Shown here piece after piece: positions 1 through 11,793 of a DNA stretch of 64,000 nt. Both the position numbers and the translations under genes were made by a program. Each line of letters begins with the position of its first letter. The first letter of the stretch is position 1. The DNA comes from Methanomicrobiales archaeon (GTDB lineage Archaea; Halobacteriota; Methanomicrobia; Methanomicrobiales; Methanospirillaceae). The stretch is taken from the NCBI GenBank assembly GCA_025350045.1, contig JANXYM010000030.1, forward strand, positions 1 to 64,000. Reading direction: 5' to 3'. A model generated the notes under the pieces. It had not been told where the DNA came from. It saw only the letters and a program-made list of their open reading frames with translations, and made no database searches.

Positions 1-161
1 CTGCTGCATTCTGCCGGATTCGGGGATATCTCTCAACGGTTAAGAAAAATGACCGGCCGGTTCTCATATCGCTTGTCGGCGCATTTCAGGGAAATCCATT
101 CACACCTACTTGCGCTCACAGGACCGGCTGAATAGTTACAAAAGGATTATGAAAGAAAAAA

Positions 162-767
162 TCAGCCTTTCTGGCTCTCAATCAGCCGGATTGTAAAAAC
201 GAGATCTTTTCCTGCAAGTTCGTGATTCTCATCCCAGGTGATTGTTGTCGGGGTGACATTGATTACTTTTACCCGGGCGAGAGCCCCATCGGCTTTCCTC
301 GAGATTGTATACACTCCCCCAATCTCGGGTTTCATATCTAAGGGCAATGTCGAACGGTTTACTATATGGACGAGAGCATTATTATACGGGCCATAGGCCT
401 TGTCTACCGGAATATTCAACGTTTTTGTCTGACCCGGTGTCATACCGGTCACGCCTTCTTCAAAACCCTTTATAACCCTGCCCTGCCCGATAATAAACGT
501 AAGCGGGGTTCCGTTCACATTTGTATCAAAGACCGATCCATCAGAAAGACTCCCGGTATACTCGACCGTCACCATATCGCTGTTCTGCGCTCCGGAGGGA
601 TTGAGCAGGATATACCCTATGATGATGAGAATCAGTATCCCTGCTGCTGCAACCATAGCGAGCTTGGGATAGATTTTTTTTCGGGCTGCTACAGCTTCCA
701 TTCCCTTGACCTTCTCAGACTTCTTCATGGTTTTCTCCAGTACAATAATCCGGTCATCCATATACAT
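162..767 (-). CDS. FKBP-type peptidyl-prolyl cis-trans isomerase, membrane anchored
   Basis: ORF with N-terminal TM segment and FKBP core (VTVEYTGSLSDGSVFDTN...PLTFIIGQGRVIKGFEEGVTGMTPGQTKTLNIP). Confidence 0.9.
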   Translation of the reverse strand: MYMDDRIIVLEKTMKKSEKVKGMEAVAARKKIYPKLAMVAAAGILILIIIGYILLNPSGAQNSDMVTVEYTGSLSDGSVFDTNVNGTPLTFIIGQGRVIKGFEEGVTGMTPGQTKTLNIPVDKAYGPYNNALVHIVNRSTLPLDMKPEIGGVYTISRKADGALARVKVINVTPTTITWDENHELAGKDLVFTIRLIESQKG

Positions 768-906
768 TTACCCGGAGGATATTGTCAGAAGTAGAGAACC
801 AAAAAATAACCGGTATCGATAACAAATGAGATATTACACCACCTGTCTTGCACATGGCTATCACAATTGCACGGTATTTATACCAACAGAACGAACTTAA
901 GAAGCG

Positions 907-1803
907 TTGACTATGGCCGATCAAGTGAAAGTCGCAGACGTTGCAGGGAAAAAAGTCCAGTGGGATGCGGCGCAGATGCGAAAGATCCAGGAACATCCCT
1001 GTTTTTCCGAAAAAGCATGCCACAACTTTGGCAGGTGCCACATACCGGTTGCTCCCAAATGCAACATCCAGTGCAATTACTGCATCCGGGACTTTGACTG
1101 CGTGAACGAGAGCCGCCCCGGTGTCACCACACGGGTACTGAATCCCGATGAGTCCATGGATATGGTCAAAAAAGTCGTGGAGAAGTACAATTACATCAAG
1201 GTAGTCGGCATCGCCGGGCCAGGTGAACCGCTGGCAAACGATGAAACACTTGAGACACTCCGTCGCCTGCATGAAGAGTACCCCAACGTCATCAAATGCA
1301 TCAGCACCAATGGTCTCCTCCTGCCCGACAAGATTGACCTGCTCGAGAAATATGATGTGGGGAACATCACCGTAACCTTAAACGCAATCGATCCGGAGAT
1401 TGGTGCCAAAATTTACCAGTTCGTCGATTACAAAGGCAAGCGGTACACGGGTCTTGAAGCCGCCAAACTCCTGCTGTCCCAGCAGATGAAGGGTATCGAA
1501 GAGGCAGTGAAACGGCACATGATCGTCAAGATAAACACGGTCTATATTCCCGGTATCAATGAGGATCACATCCCGGCAATAGCAAAGAAAGTCGGCGAGA
1601 TGGGCGTATACACATTTAACGTCATCCCGCTCATAGCCCAGTACAAATTTGCAGATATCATTCCTCCGACCCAGGAAATGAAACGAAAGATGCAGGATGA
1701 ATGTGGGAAATATGTCAAACAGATGCGCCACTGCCAGCGCTGCCGGGCTGATGCGATCGGCAAACTCGGTCACGACGTCCAGTCATGCATGTATGAAAAA
1801 TAA
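907..1803 (+). CDS. nifB: NifB-type radical SAM FeMo-cofactor biosynthesis protein (stand-alone, methanogen type)
   Basis: HPCFSEKACHNFGRCHIPVAPKCNIQCNYCIRDFDCVNESRPGVT and IAGPGEPLAN motifs. Confidence 0.88.
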   Translation: MTMADQVKVADVAGKKVQWDAAQMRKIQEHPCFSEKACHNFGRCHIPVAPKCNIQCNYCIRDFDCVNESRPGVTTRVLNPDESMDMVKKVVEKYNYIKVVGIAGPGEPLANDETLETLRRLHEEYPNVIKCISTNGLLLPDKIDLLEKYDVGNITVTLNAIDPEIGAKIYQFVDYKGKRYTGLEAAKLLLSQQMKGIEEAVKRHMIVKINTVYIPGINEDHIPAIAKKVGEMGVYTFNVIPLIAQYKFADIIPPTQEMKRKMQDECGKYVKQMRHCQRCRADAIGKLGHDVQSCMYEK

Positions 1804-1846
1804 TTAACTCCAGTTTTTATTTTTTTTTACAATGATTAAAAAATTA

Positions 1847-2299
1847 TTATAAAGGCGGATTTGTAAACAGACTACCAGTCCGTTCTCCGATATCAGCCGT
1901 ATTTATGATCCGATTCATCTCATCAATAACCAGTTGCAATGAGGGAGGGATTGCCGAATCTTCAGCAATTACCGACTTCCCATTAAAGTTGATAGTATAC
2001 CGGAAATAATCTGCAGTCCCACGCCGGGCGGTATAATTACCTTGCAACTGAGAGAACCGCGCCTCATTGAAGATTCCGGAGATCCGCTCAAGATCAGTCT
2101 GGTTTAATGTGATCTCTTTGCTGGTGGCTTTTTGCGATATTACAGCAACTCCATTGTCAAAAATTACAATCCGATCATCTAAACCTGCGATACCCCCGGT
2201 ACGGTGATAATCTGCAAAAATTGCAGGAGGTGTCGGGTGCGAAACCGATGGCGTCTTGACACCAAGACAACCGGATATCGCTACCGCTGCTAAAAACAC
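1847..2299 (-). CDS. hypothetical lipoprotein
   Basis: Hydrophobic N-terminus with AISGC lipobox; start codon uncertain (GTG at 2299 or further upstream). Confidence 0.6.
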   Translation of the reverse strand: MFLAAVAISGCLGVKTPSVSHPTPPAIFADYHRTGGIAGLDDRIVIFDNGVAVISQKATSKEITLNQTDLERISGIFNEARFSQLQGNYTARRGTADYFRYTINFNGKSVIAEDSAIPPSLQLVIDEMNRIINTADIGERTGSLFTNPPL

Positions 2300-2375
2300 G
2301 ACAATAAGAGCCGCTATCCATTTCCTGATAAATATCCCTCCGTTACCAGCGTTTTACCCCTTTTGAGAGCCAGGT

Positions 2376-2702
2376 TTACAGCTGCACTACATCTGCCTTT
2401 GCGGGTTTTCCCGCAGTTTTGCGTCCGGTGACATCCTCCAAGACGTTCATGAGATTGTCAAGTTTTTCGTTCTTGAACGCTTCCCGGAAAGCATGCAGCT
2501 CTGCGGCATTCATGATCATGATCCCTTTTTTCTTCATGGGGAGCCCATTTTCACCAATTGGGTTGATATCAATGGCGAGCGAGGCAGCCCGGTTCTTGTA
2601 TTGGGGAAGCCGGATGATGGAGACACCTTTTACGGAGGTATTCTTACGTTCCCAGTCCTGTCCTTCTTCAACAAATTCCTTAAGGCTTTCAGCAAGTTCC
2701 AT
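2376..2702 (-). CDS. hypothetical protein, 108 aa
   Basis: Complete ORF, no overlapping alternative. Confidence 0.65.
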   Translation of the reverse strand: MELAESLKEFVEEGQDWERKNTSVKGVSIIRLPQYKNRAASLAIDINPIGENGLPMKKKGIMIMNAAELHAFREAFKNEKLDNLMNVLEDVTGRKTAGKPAKADVVQL

Positions 2703-2877
2703 AAGATCAACTTTTGATTTATATATTAAAATGCTATCCGTTCTGATCCTGACTCATTTTTGCCAGGGCATGCCATTTCAAATAATTATCAGGAGAAAAC
2801 CCCGGGTTTTTATGGATGACCGGGCACAGGGTATACCATATATGGATTGAAGAACAGACGTACCGGAAGAGTTCCCC

Positions 2878-3726
2878 ATGCCAAAAATCACTCTTTCTGA
2901 TCACCAGCCTTTCTCTCTCGACCAGACACTCGGTTGTGGCCAGGTCTTTCGCTGGGATCGGGCAGAAGACGGATGGTGGTACGGTATTGTCAAAGACAAG
3001 GCGATAAAGATCCGCCAGGATGGCTCAATTCTGGTGTTCAAGGGTGCCACCACTACATTCATCCGTAACTATTTTTCCCTGGATCTCGATTTGAAAGAGG
3101 TAATAAAAAGTATTGACCAGGACCCGTTCATCCATGCAGCCATCGGCAGCTGCACCGGACTTCGTCTTGTCAGGCAACCCCCCTGGGAGTGCCTGATCTC
3201 CTACATCTGTTCAACAAATTCAAATATCCCGACTATCCGTCGCAGGATTGCCTCCCTTGCAGAACAGTTCGGCAAAGCGATCGAATTCGAGGGAAGGACA
3301 TATTACACGTTTCCCAATCCAACCTCCATCGCCTGCGAGGGAAATGAGGGGCTGACGTTATGCAAACTGGGATACCGCCAGCCGTATGTATTTGGCACAT
3401 CCTGCTCAGTAACCGATGAGAGACAATGGGAAGAGAGGATCCGCAGGCTCCCGTATGATGATGCCCGTAAAGAACTGATGACACTGCACGGCGTGGGACC
3501 AAAGGCAGCAGACTGCATCCTGCTCTTTGCATTCCAGAAATATGAGGCATTCCCCGTCGATGTCTGGATACGCCGCATCATGCAGCGGAATTATATCAGA
3601 AATCTTGATCTTGATGCCGGGCTTACTAATCGGGATTACAATAGAATCAGGGGATTTGCCCGGGAACATTTCGGGGATTACTGTGGGTATGCCCAGGAAT
3701 ATTTGTATGCAGCGAGGAATGGATGA
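2878..3726 (+). CDS. ogg: 8-oxoguanine DNA glycosylase (OGG1-type, HhH-GPD)
   Basis: PWECLISYICSTNSNIPTIRRRI and HhH motif LHGVGPKAADCILLF followed by VDVWIRR. Confidence 0.9.
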   Translation: MPKITLSDHQPFSLDQTLGCGQVFRWDRAEDGWWYGIVKDKAIKIRQDGSILVFKGATTTFIRNYFSLDLDLKEVIKSIDQDPFIHAAIGSCTGLRLVRQPPWECLISYICSTNSNIPTIRRRIASLAEQFGKAIEFEGRTYYTFPNPTSIACEGNEGLTLCKLGYRQPYVFGTSCSVTDERQWEERIRRLPYDDARKELMTLHGVGPKAADCILLFAFQKYEAFPVDVWIRRIMQRNYIRNLDLDAGLTNRDYNRIRGFAREHFGDYCGYAQEYLYAARNG

Positions 3727-3989
3727 GAGTTACTGATAATTCTTAAACCGCCTTTACCTTTTTTTAAGTTGTGAAGTATTGAGGATGTTTCCGCTGCTCC
3801 AAAAAGAGGCTTCTGTGCGGCTGATCAGAAATTCAATATTTTTTCTCGACACTAAATGAAACTGACCCACTCGATGTGGGGCTGCTTGCCTATCCTCACG
3901 AGCCCGTTATCGAAACGTGAGATTCGTACGGAAAAAAATCAATAAATAAACCTGAACTAGTAAAAAAGAATCAAAAAAATTGAGAATCT

Positions 3990-5216
3990 TTACGTCCCGA
4001 TATCCCAGCTGCACTGGTATTTCTTCTGCTCTTTTGACTGCGCATCGATAGAGAGCCCGAGCGAAGAAAGCTTGAGGTTTGCGACCTGCTCATCTATCTC
4101 CCCCGGAACTTCATACACGCCACCCTTGAGTTTTTTGCCGTTTTTGGCGATGTACTGGGTGCAGAGCGCCTGGAGAGCGAAACTTAAGTCCATGACCTCA
4201 ATCGGGTGGCCCATGCCCTTGGGGGTTGCCAGGTTGACAAGCCTGCCCTCAGCGAGCACATGGACTGCCTTGCCTTTGAGCATGAACGTCTCGATACCTT
4301 CCCGCTGGATAACCTTGTCCGCGTTCTTGTGGAGCCATTCAATATCGATCTCGACATTGAAGTGACCGGCGTTGGAGAGGATTGCACCTTCTTTGAGGTT
4401 TTTGAAGTGCTTCTGGTTGATGACGGCCACGTTCCCCGTAGTGGTGATGAAGATGTCCCCGAGGGCCGCAGCCTCGTCCATGGTCATGACCATGTACCCA
4501 TCCATGTGTGCCTCAAGTGCACGACGGGAATCTATCTCGGTGACAACGACCTTGGCCCCGAGCCCGTGTGCCTTCTTTGCGAGACCCCGTCCGCAGTACC
4601 CGTAACCGGCAACGACGACGTACTTACCGGCGATCAGGGTGTTGGTCGTGATCATGATGGACGTGAGTGCACTCTCTCCGGTCCCGTGTACATTGTCAAA
4701 GAACCGCTTCATGGGTGTATCGTTCACTGCGATGACCGGGAACTCGAGTTTGCCCTCGGCTGCCATAGCCCGGAGACGGTGGATACCGGTGGTGGTCTCC
4801 TCGCACCCTCCAATAACCTTCTTGATAAGGTCACGGCGCTTGGTGTGGATGTAGTGGATCAGGTCCATGCCATCGTCGATGGTAATGACCGGGTTTGCAT
4901 CAAGCACCTGGTCGATGGCCGCATAGTATTCCTCAACCGTACAGGCACGCTTTGCATAGCAGTGCACATTCTTCACATGGTTGAGCGCTTCGGCGACATC
5001 ATCCTGCGTAGAGAGCGGGTTGCATCCCGTTATATACACCTCAGCTCCACCGGCTGCGAGGGTCGAAACGAGGTTGGCAGTCTTGGCCTCAACATGGAGC
5101 GCCATACCAATCGTCATTCCGGCAAACGGTTTTTCCTTGACAAACTGTTTCTTTATAGCAGCGAGCACCGGCATGTACTGCGCAGCCCATTCTATCTTCA
5201 GTTTTCCTGAACTCAT
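3990..5216 (-). CDS. ahcY: adenosylhomocysteinase
   Basis: SAHase signature VVAGYGYCGRGLAKKAHGLGAKVVVTEID and C-terminal KYQCSWDIGT-like end; start MSSGKLKIEW chosen inside the longer ORF 3990..5438. Confidence 0.92.
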   Translation of the reverse strand: MSSGKLKIEWAAQYMPVLAAIKKQFVKEKPFAGMTIGMALHVEAKTANLVSTLAAGGAEVYITGCNPLSTQDDVAEALNHVKNVHCYAKRACTVEEYYAAIDQVLDANPVITIDDGMDLIHYIHTKRRDLIKKVIGGCEETTTGIHRLRAMAAEGKLEFPVIAVNDTPMKRFFDNVHGTGESALTSIMITTNTLIAGKYVVVAGYGYCGRGLAKKAHGLGAKVVVTEIDSRRALEAHMDGYMVMTMDEAAALGDIFITTTGNVAVINQKHFKNLKEGAILSNAGHFNVEIDIEWLHKNADKVIQREGIETFMLKGKAVHVLAEGRLVNLATPKGMGHPIEVMDLSFALQALCTQYIAKNGKKLKGGVYEVPGEIDEQVANLKLSSLGLSIDAQSKEQKKYQCSWDIGT

Positions 5217-5379
5217 AAAAATCACCCGGGGACTTGTGCTCTTTACAGCACCTTCCCGTATCCTGTCGTACCCTATGAATAGGCACGCCAAGTTACATAA
5301 AAACTCCGTGATTCGACAAATAATGCAGATTATTGCGGATGAGAAACGTAGATAGGGATTGCACGCCCAGTTTTTACCC

Positions 5380-6186
5380 ATGGTGCTCACACGACGGATC
5401 ATCCCCTGCCTCGATCTCAAGGACGGAAGGGTGGTCAAGGGGACGAATTTTCTCGGCCTGCGGGATGCCGGTGACCCGGTGGAGCTGGCCGAACGCTATA
5501 ATGAACAGGGCGCTGATGAAGTAGTTTTCCTCGATATCACGGCATCGAAAGAAAAACGGGGCATCATCATCGAGCTGATCAAACGGGCAGCAGACCAGCT
5601 CTTCCTCCCGCTGACAGTCGGCGGGGGCATCCGTTCTTTAGAGGATATCCAGCAGATCCTCCGGGCCGGAGCAGATAAGGTGAGTATGAATACCAGCGCA
5701 GTGCACGACCCCACCCTGATCACCCGGGGGGCGGAATCCTTCGGCACCCAGTGCATTGTTGTAGCCATGGACGTGCGCCGGAATTTTACCCCGAACGAAA
5801 AAGCAATACCCGTCTTTCTCAGAGACGGAACAAAGTGCTGGTACGAAGTGGTCATCTACGGGGGCAGCAAACCAACCGGCATCGATGCAGTTGCGTGGGC
5901 AAAAGAAGCTGAGAAGCGGGGGGCGGGAGAGATTTTGCTCACCAGCATGGAGACGGATGGCACGAAGAACGGGTTTGATCTCGCGGTTACCGCTGCAATC
6001 TCAGATGCTGCCGGCATTCCGGTTATCGCCAGCGGCGGTGTGGGTAATTTTTCGCATTTCTACGACGGATTTACCAAAGGGAAGGCCGATGCCTGCCTTG
6101 CCGCAAGTGTCTTTCACTTTGGCGAGTTCACCGTAAAAGAGGTAAAAGAGTATCTCAGAGAACGGGATATCCCGGTACGGCTCTGA
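5380..6186 (+). CDS. hisF: imidazole glycerol phosphate synthase subunit HisF
   Basis: [24 protein letters not shown]...[29 protein letters not shown]. Confidence 0.95.
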   Translation: MVLTRRIIPCLDLKDGRVVKGTNFLGLRDAGDPVELAERYNEQGADEVVFLDITASKEKRGIIIELIKRAADQLFLPLTVGGGIRSLEDIQQILRAGADKVSMNTSAVHDPTLITRGAESFGTQCIVVAMDVRRNFTPNEKAIPVFLRDGTKCWYEVVIYGGSKPTGIDAVAWAKEAEKRGAGEILLTSMETDGTKNGFDLAVTAAISDAAGIPVIASGGVGNFSHFYDGFTKGKADACLAASVFHFGEFTVKEVKEYLRERDIPVRL

Positions 6187-7783
6187 GGTCAAACTCGAAC
6201 GCTGCAACCGAGTGCTCGAGTTCAAACGCATTCAACACGGCGGGATGGATCTCGCCAAAGACACCAATCTTTTTTCCGGCCACAATGATATCGCCCCGGC
6301 GTCCATCGATAAACGCCATGTCTGCGGATTCTTTCACGGTATAATCTATTGAGAGCTCATGCAGCATGGCATCAGCCGATGCATAGGCTTCCGAGAAGTC
6401 TGCATCCGGATGCGTGCTGACCCCGGCTGCCTGCTGGTAGGTGAGGCAGCATTCCACAACATCGCCGACCGTGAAAAGACGCTGCGGGAGTTCCCGGTGC
6501 CGGTTCAGGGTTAAAAATTCGAGGAGCAGGGGGAGGAGCTCGGTCCTGACCACCGTGTTCTCGATGCTGATCGGGTGCATGACATGGAGGACACCCTTCT
6601 CTTCATCGCGCTGCATCTTCCGGTAGAGGACATCCTCGTTGGTTAGCGTGAACGGCATCACTTCAAGGTAGCCGAGACCACAGAAGGCTTCACGGGCTAA
6701 GGCTGCATTAACCTGCACAGGGTGAGGTTTTCCCACGGTGAAGGTTTCCGGAGGCAGGTCCTGGATCTTGTCGTACCCATACGCGATTGCCACGTCCTCA
6801 AACAGGTCCCAGTCGTGCATGATATCGGCCCGGTAACAGGGCACCTGAACTTTCACCTTATCAGTGCCCACCGGTTCGGCCCCGAACCGCATCTTCCGGA
6901 GGAGCTCTGCCATTGTAACTGCCGTCAGATCGATCCCAAGGAGCCGGGAACATTCCTGCACGCTTACCGTTCTCTCAACAGGAGCAAGCGTCGGCGTCTG
7001 TATCCCGCCAATATCAACGCTCTCAATGGTTGCCCCGGCCTCTGCCATGGCGGTGCAGATGATGTTGACCGCAACAGCGACGGCCCGTTTATCGGTGCCG
7101 GTCGTATCGAGAAGGATGTTCTTCGTATCGAGGGTCACCCGTGTCCGCTCACCATTGATGATCGGGGGGAACGAGAGGACATGATCGTCCTTGTCGACAA
7201 TCAATGGGAAGAGCGGGAAATCTTTTACAATCTTCGCGTAGTCCCTGCCCTTTGGATGCTTCTCGAGGATCTCGTCCATGGTCATCGACTCGGTATAATC
7301 GAGGGGAACGAACTTCCGGCTCCGTGGTGAGGCGATATAGTGGAACGGGGGGTTGACGGTATCGAGATCATGGATGCCGATTGCGACCTTGCTCCTGCCC
7401 CTGCCGACTGCCCAGTGAAGTGACTCCTGCAGGGACATGATGCTCTGGATCGACTCATCATCGAACGAGACACCACGGATGACCGCTGCCCCGAGCACGG
7501 GACGGATGGTTGCAAGCGCTGGATCGACCGTGAATTTTATACCTGACGATTTGACCGGGTAGGACGAGAGACCGGGCTCGATCCCGAGATAGCCCCGCAT
7601 GGCCCGGGCAACGCCTTCCGGAGAGAAGAGGTCGGGGCGGTCGGGGAAGAACTCCACATCCGCATGGTCCTCTTCGATCCGCTCCACGTCCGAACCGATG
7701 AGGGCGACCTTGTCGAGGATCGTCTTCCGGTCGGTGCGGGTGAGCCGCTCAAGATATTTGTAGGGGAGTGTAATAACGGCCAT
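6155..7783 (-). CDS. pheT: phenylalanyl-tRNA synthetase beta subunit (archaeal type)
   Basis: Archaeal PheT sequence; adjacent to PheS. Confidence 0.95.
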   Translation of the reverse strand: MAVITLPYKYLERLTRTDRKTILDKVALIGSDVERIEEDHADVEFFPDRPDLFSPEGVARAMRGYLGIEPGLSSYPVKSSGIKFTVDPALATIRPVLGAAVIRGVSFDDESIQSIMSLQESLHWAVGRGRSKVAIGIHDLDTVNPPFHYIASPRSRKFVPLDYTESMTMDEILEKHPKGRDYAKIVKDFPLFPLIVDKDDHVLSFPPIINGERTRVTLDTKNILLDTTGTDKRAVAVAVNIICTAMAEAGATIESVDIGGIQTPTLAPVERTVSVQECSRLLGIDLTAVTMAELLRKMRFGAEPVGTDKVKVQVPCYRADIMHDWDLFEDVAIAYGYDKIQDLPPETFTVGKPHPVQVNAALAREAFCGLGYLEVMPFTLTNEDVLYRKMQRDEEKGVLHVMHPISIENTVVRTELLPLLLEFLTLNRHRELPQRLFTVGDVVECCLTYQQAAGVSTHPDADFSEAYASADAMLHELSIDYTVKESADMAFIDGRRGDIIVAGKKIGVFGEIHPAVLNAFELEHSVAAFEFDLRAVPGYPVL

Positions 7784-7784
7784 T

Positions 7785-9227
7785 TCAGATCCCTCCCTTC
7801 ATGTGGCGCAGAGAAGGGGTTTCGCGGAGGAACGCCACGTCGCTCTTGTGCAGGTAACGGAGGTCCTTGAGACCAAGGCGGAGCATCGCAATCCGACTCA
7901 CGCCAAGACCCCATGCGAGCACCGGGTAATTGATCCCGAGCGGGGCAGTGACTTCCTCGCGGAAAACACCCGCACCACCCATCTCGATCCAGCCAATGCC
8001 CTCAACATACACTTCGGCATCAAGACTCGGCTCGGTGTAGGGATAGTACGAGGGCTTAAACCGCACACCTTCAAAGCCCATGCGGTGGTAGAATTCACGG
8101 AGGATCCCGAGCAGGTTACCGAATGTGACATTCTCGTCCATAACAATCCCTTCGAGCTGCTCAAACTCGGCAAGGTGGGTGGTGTCGATCGTCTCTCTCC
8201 GGTAGACCCTCCCAATGCAGAAGGCCTTGACAGGAGGATTCGGGTTATTGGCAAGGTACTGGATCGAGACGCTCGTGGTGTGGGTCCGGAGCACGCACTG
8301 CTCGGCCTTCTCCTCTTTCCAGACTCCGCCCCAGCCGGTCGAGGAGGTCTCGCCGCCGCACTCGTGCATGGCCTTCACTTTCTCGTATCCTTTCGGGAGA
8401 GGAAGGGTTTCACGGAGATAGAACGTGTCCTGCATCTCGCGGGCCGGGTGGTCCTGCGGCTGGAAGAGGGCGTCGAAATTCCAGTACGACTGCTGGACGA
8501 TCCCGCCGTAGAGTTCCGTAAAACCCATCTCGAGCAGGATCTCCCGCATTTCGCCGATAATCCGCTGGTAGGGGTGGATCTTGCCAGGCCAGGCCTTCTT
8601 CGGGAGCTTGCTCACGTCATACTTGCGGAGATTGAGATTTTTCCATTCGCCCGAAATGATCTGGTCGCGAGTGAGGGTTCCGGTCTCCCCGCGGAGGTCG
8701 AGCCCTTGTTTGACCAGAGCAAGGCCGGCGGGAGTGATGGTGATAGCATACCGGACGGTTTCTGATTCCTGCAAAATGCCGCGCTTGATGAGCTCTTTTG
8801 TTTTGGGATCGGCATCGGACGGATTTTTGAGGGCGACTTCGTCGGCTTCGGTAGAGGCACCGGGGGTCCGGGAAACAGAAGTACCCTCGACTTTTACCAG
8901 TCCTTTCTTTCTCAGCTGGCCAAATCCGATCTTAAACACCTCATGCTTCTGGAGATCGGCAAGGGTAGTTCCCGGCAGGATAAACCGGAGGAGCTGGGTC
9001 TCGGGAAGCCCATTCTGTGCGTAGGCCTTTCCCTCTTCCGTGTATACATACACCTTTACCACTATCCGCTCTACCGTGGCAAGCCCCTTGTCCCCGGCAA
9101 GGTGCGCCCACTGCACCACTGCTTCGGGAGTTGCATCAAGCATGCCCGCAAGATGCGGGGCATCCGCCTTCTTCTCCTTTTCAAGGATTGCAAGCAACCG
9201 TTTCTCGTTCTGGGTCAGTTCTGCCAT
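7785..9227 (-). CDS. pheS: phenylalanyl-tRNA synthetase alpha subunit
   Basis: [15 protein letters not shown] start inside ORF 7785..9341; class II motifs ([31 protein letters not shown]). Confidence 0.95.
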   Translation of the reverse strand: MAELTQNEKRLLAILEKEKKADAPHLAGMLDATPEAVVQWAHLAGDKGLATVERIVVKVYVYTEEGKAYAQNGLPETQLLRFILPGTTLADLQKHEVFKIGFGQLRKKGLVKVEGTSVSRTPGASTEADEVALKNPSDADPKTKELIKRGILQESETVRYAITITPAGLALVKQGLDLRGETGTLTRDQIISGEWKNLNLRKYDVSKLPKKAWPGKIHPYQRIIGEMREILLEMGFTELYGGIVQQSYWNFDALFQPQDHPAREMQDTFYLRETLPLPKGYEKVKAMHECGGETSSTGWGGVWKEEKAEQCVLRTHTTSVSIQYLANNPNPPVKAFCIGRVYRRETIDTTHLAEFEQLEGIVMDENVTFGNLLGILREFYHRMGFEGVRFKPSYYPYTEPSLDAEVYVEGIGWIEMGGAGVFREEVTAPLGINYPVLAWGLGVSRIAMLRLGLKDLRYLHKSDVAFLRETPSLRHMKGGI

Positions 9228-9228
9228 C

Positions 9229-10485
9229 TCACACCTCGATCCTGTCCATAGCCGCGTCCATCTTCTCCTTAAAGTCGTGCAGGAACGCAACAACGCGTTC
9301 CGCCGTCTCTTTCTTGCACTGCCCGCAGGTGATTTCTCCACCCGTGCATTTCCGCCGGATCTCTGATAGTTCCGTATCGTCAGTCACCATGTGGAAGAGA
9401 TTGAGCAGGTAGAGTGAACACTTGTCCGGCTCGCCGCCGAGCCGCTTCTGCTCTTCCAGAGTCACCCTTCCACCCGTGATCCCGCTCATCACTTTTTTTC
9501 TTACGACCGCCTCAGTCTCATAGAACGAGATGATGCTCTCCGGGACACTGCTCGACATCTTGCCGCCCGTGAGCCCCGGCATGAATATGTGGTAGGTTGA
9601 CGAGGGCGTGTAAAATGCATACCCGCCATGCGCCCGCTCGATCTGCCGAACCTTCGCGCTTACGTCAACACACTGCGCATCCTTGACATCCACGTGGCCT
9701 TCGTATTTCTTTGCGTGCGGGAACGCCTTTTTCACCGCATCGAGCGCTGCTTCCGGCGCATTCTTGGACCGGACGCTGATATACCCGTCCCGCTCCTCCA
9801 CGGTAAACATCCGCATCTTGTGGGCAACACCGCGGGTGAGCCGGATGTGCGGGTCCTGGTCGGCACCGACCGGCACCAAAGTCGGAGCAGGTTCCCGGTC
9901 AATCTGGGGATAGAGGATATCGGCTACCTGGGTAATCACGCTGTCCGCATGCGCAATATCTGTCTCCGGTGAGAATCCGTAGATCGCGGAGAGGTCAGAG
10001 AAGTTCACCTTCATTGCCGCTTCGAACGCGAGATCCTTGAGCCGTTCATTTTTGCTCTGGAAATACGTAGTGCCTTCAAACCCGAGCGCATAGAGGCAGG
10101 CGAGATACTCCTTGCCATATTCCCGGCACTTCTCCCATGAAAGGTCCCGGACCGCATGTGCCTCCCGGTCAGCGATGGTCACATACCCGTTGCCACCCTG
10201 CTGGACATGCCAGACCACTTCCTTCATCACCATCAGGTGACCGAGATGCGGATGGCCGCTCGGCATAAACCCGGTGAGGACATGGAAGGGCGTGCAGTTG
10301 CGGATCGCTGTTGCTATCGGGCGGTAGTCCCGGTGGCCGACAACAATGTTCCGCCGCATAAAATAGGGAACGGATGGTAGTTCGGCAAGTACCGGGCCTA
10401 TCGGATCGATACCAAAATCGGCAAATGTTTTTTCAATGTCGAGCGACGGTGTGCTGGACCAGGGATTGTTCTGCGGTTCTTGCAT
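9229..10485 (-). CDS. trpS: tryptophanyl-tRNA synthetase
   Basis: Class I aaRS signatures (FMPSGHPHLGHLM, GGKMSSS). Confidence 0.94.
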   Translation of the reverse strand: MQEPQNNPWSSTPSLDIEKTFADFGIDPIGPVLAELPSVPYFMRRNIVVGHRDYRPIATAIRNCTPFHVLTGFMPSGHPHLGHLMVMKEVVWHVQQGGNGYVTIADREAHAVRDLSWEKCREYGKEYLACLYALGFEGTTYFQSKNERLKDLAFEAAMKVNFSDLSAIYGFSPETDIAHADSVITQVADILYPQIDREPAPTLVPVGADQDPHIRLTRGVAHKMRMFTVEERDGYISVRSKNAPEAALDAVKKAFPHAKKYEGHVDVKDAQCVDVSAKVRQIERAHGGYAFYTPSSTYHIFMPGLTGGKMSSSVPESIISFYETEAVVRKKVMSGITGGRVTLEEQKRLGGEPDKCSLYLLNLFHMVTDDTELSEIRRKCTGGEITCGQCKKETAERVVAFLHDFKEKMDAAMDRIEV

Positions 10486-10494
10486 GAAAGGTGC

Positions 10495-11505
10495 TCACAG
10501 TTTGATTCGTGCAAATTCCACGAATTGGATTCCTTTAGAATGTACAGCGCCAAACAACATCTTCTTTTTGACACTGTGCGCCATCCGGACCGAGCGCGAG
10601 ATTGCGCTCATGGGGAGAGCGGTATCATTCTCCACCGCATGTACCAGCAGGTCGGAATGCACGTTCTTGCCGCAGTACACCCGGAAGTGGTGGCCGAATT
10701 TGTAGCCGGTTCTTGGGGTATAATCATGCGACCGGAGTTCCGTGTACACCTTGTCCTTCTCTGCCAGTTCCGAATCATTCTCCCGGACCAGATCAAAAAA
10801 CTCCGGGGTGCTGACCTGGACATCTCCTCTCTTAAGCTCGACAATGCCTTTTCCCATGAGATAGAGCAGTTCAACCGAAGAGAGCATGAGCCGTTCATCA
10901 TCCAGGCGTTTACCAAAACCCGCGGTCTCAAGATCGGACGGGGGACTGATCCTGACCATGCCGGATTTTCCGATCAGTACAGCTTCATGTTTCGTCAAGG
11001 GGGTCAGCGGCGTACAGGCATCTGCCAGCACCTGCAGCTTGATCTCGTAGTAGGTGAGTTCCTCTTCGTCATCGACAACCGCAAGAACATACTGTTTGCG
11101 CATATTGCGGGACGCGACCACTTCTTCGATCAATTTGGTAAACCGGATGGGATCGCGTTCCGAGAGCACGCGGACCAAATAGAGGGATTCGCCGGTGCCG
11201 GGTTTCTCACCGCGCCGGAAGACCCGGAAATCGTGCGGGCCGGTCTGCACCACATACCCCCGCTCGCGGAGATCACGGTATACCATAAAACTCCTCAGGA
11301 AATTGGGTTCATTTGCGAACTCTGAAAACAGGGAATCGAACGTATAGCCGTCTAAGGCGATCTTCTGGCGGTGGATGAGATAGAGCGCTTCCTGGGGTGC
11401 AAGTTTCACGCCATCCTTTTCCAGGCGCCCGTACCCGCTCTGCTCATAGAGCACGCGCCCGTCCTTTCCCACCCGCACCGAAGTGCCGTCTAATATCGCC
11501 TTCAC
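10495..11505 (-). CDS. endA: tRNA-splicing endonuclease
   Basis: Two-repeat EndA architecture; catalytic region RTGYKFGHHFRVYCGKNVHSDLLVHAV. Confidence 0.92.
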   Translation of the reverse strand: MKAILDGTSVRVGKDGRVLYEQSGYGRLEKDGVKLAPQEALYLIHRQKIALDGYTFDSLFSEFANEPNFLRSFMVYRDLRERGYVVQTGPHDFRVFRRGEKPGTGESLYLVRVLSERDPIRFTKLIEEVVASRNMRKQYVLAVVDDEEELTYYEIKLQVLADACTPLTPLTKHEAVLIGKSGMVRISPPSDLETAGFGKRLDDERLMLSSVELLYLMGKGIVELKRGDVQVSTPEFFDLVRENDSELAEKDKVYTELRSHDYTPRTGYKFGHHFRVYCGKNVHSDLLVHAVENDTALPMSAISRSVRMAHSVKKKMLFGAVHSKGIQFVEFARIKL

Positions 11506-11793
11506 TACCGGATATATTGTGTGTACGTGATAATAAGGGCACGCCGAACGCCCCGCAGGTTTCTGCGCGGTTGGTAAACTGCTGAGCGAAATCCTTATGA
11601 ATTACATAAATTTGTTTCAATGGCTATAAAAGGGGTAAATTCCAATATGTATAGTCAGATCGTATCTCATAAGTACGCTTATTTGCACGTCCCCGCGGGT
11701 GAATCTCATTCCGGGAAATTATGGGTAATACTATAAGATTGATCGATCATCCACACCGGAATCATTTAACAGCCATTAAAACGCGGCGGAAAA

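Noticed and set aside
3870-3935. CTCACG...CGTGAG inverted repeat downstream of ogg
   Set aside because: Only 6 bp arms; could be chance.
4206-5210. 334-aa plus-strand ORF
   Set aside because: Antisense to ahcY, which has clear family signatures; GC-driven shadow ORF.
7803-8765. 320-aa plus-strand ORF
   Set aside because: Antisense to pheS with no family resemblance.
10480-11325. 281-aa plus-strand ORF
   Set aside because: Antisense to endA.
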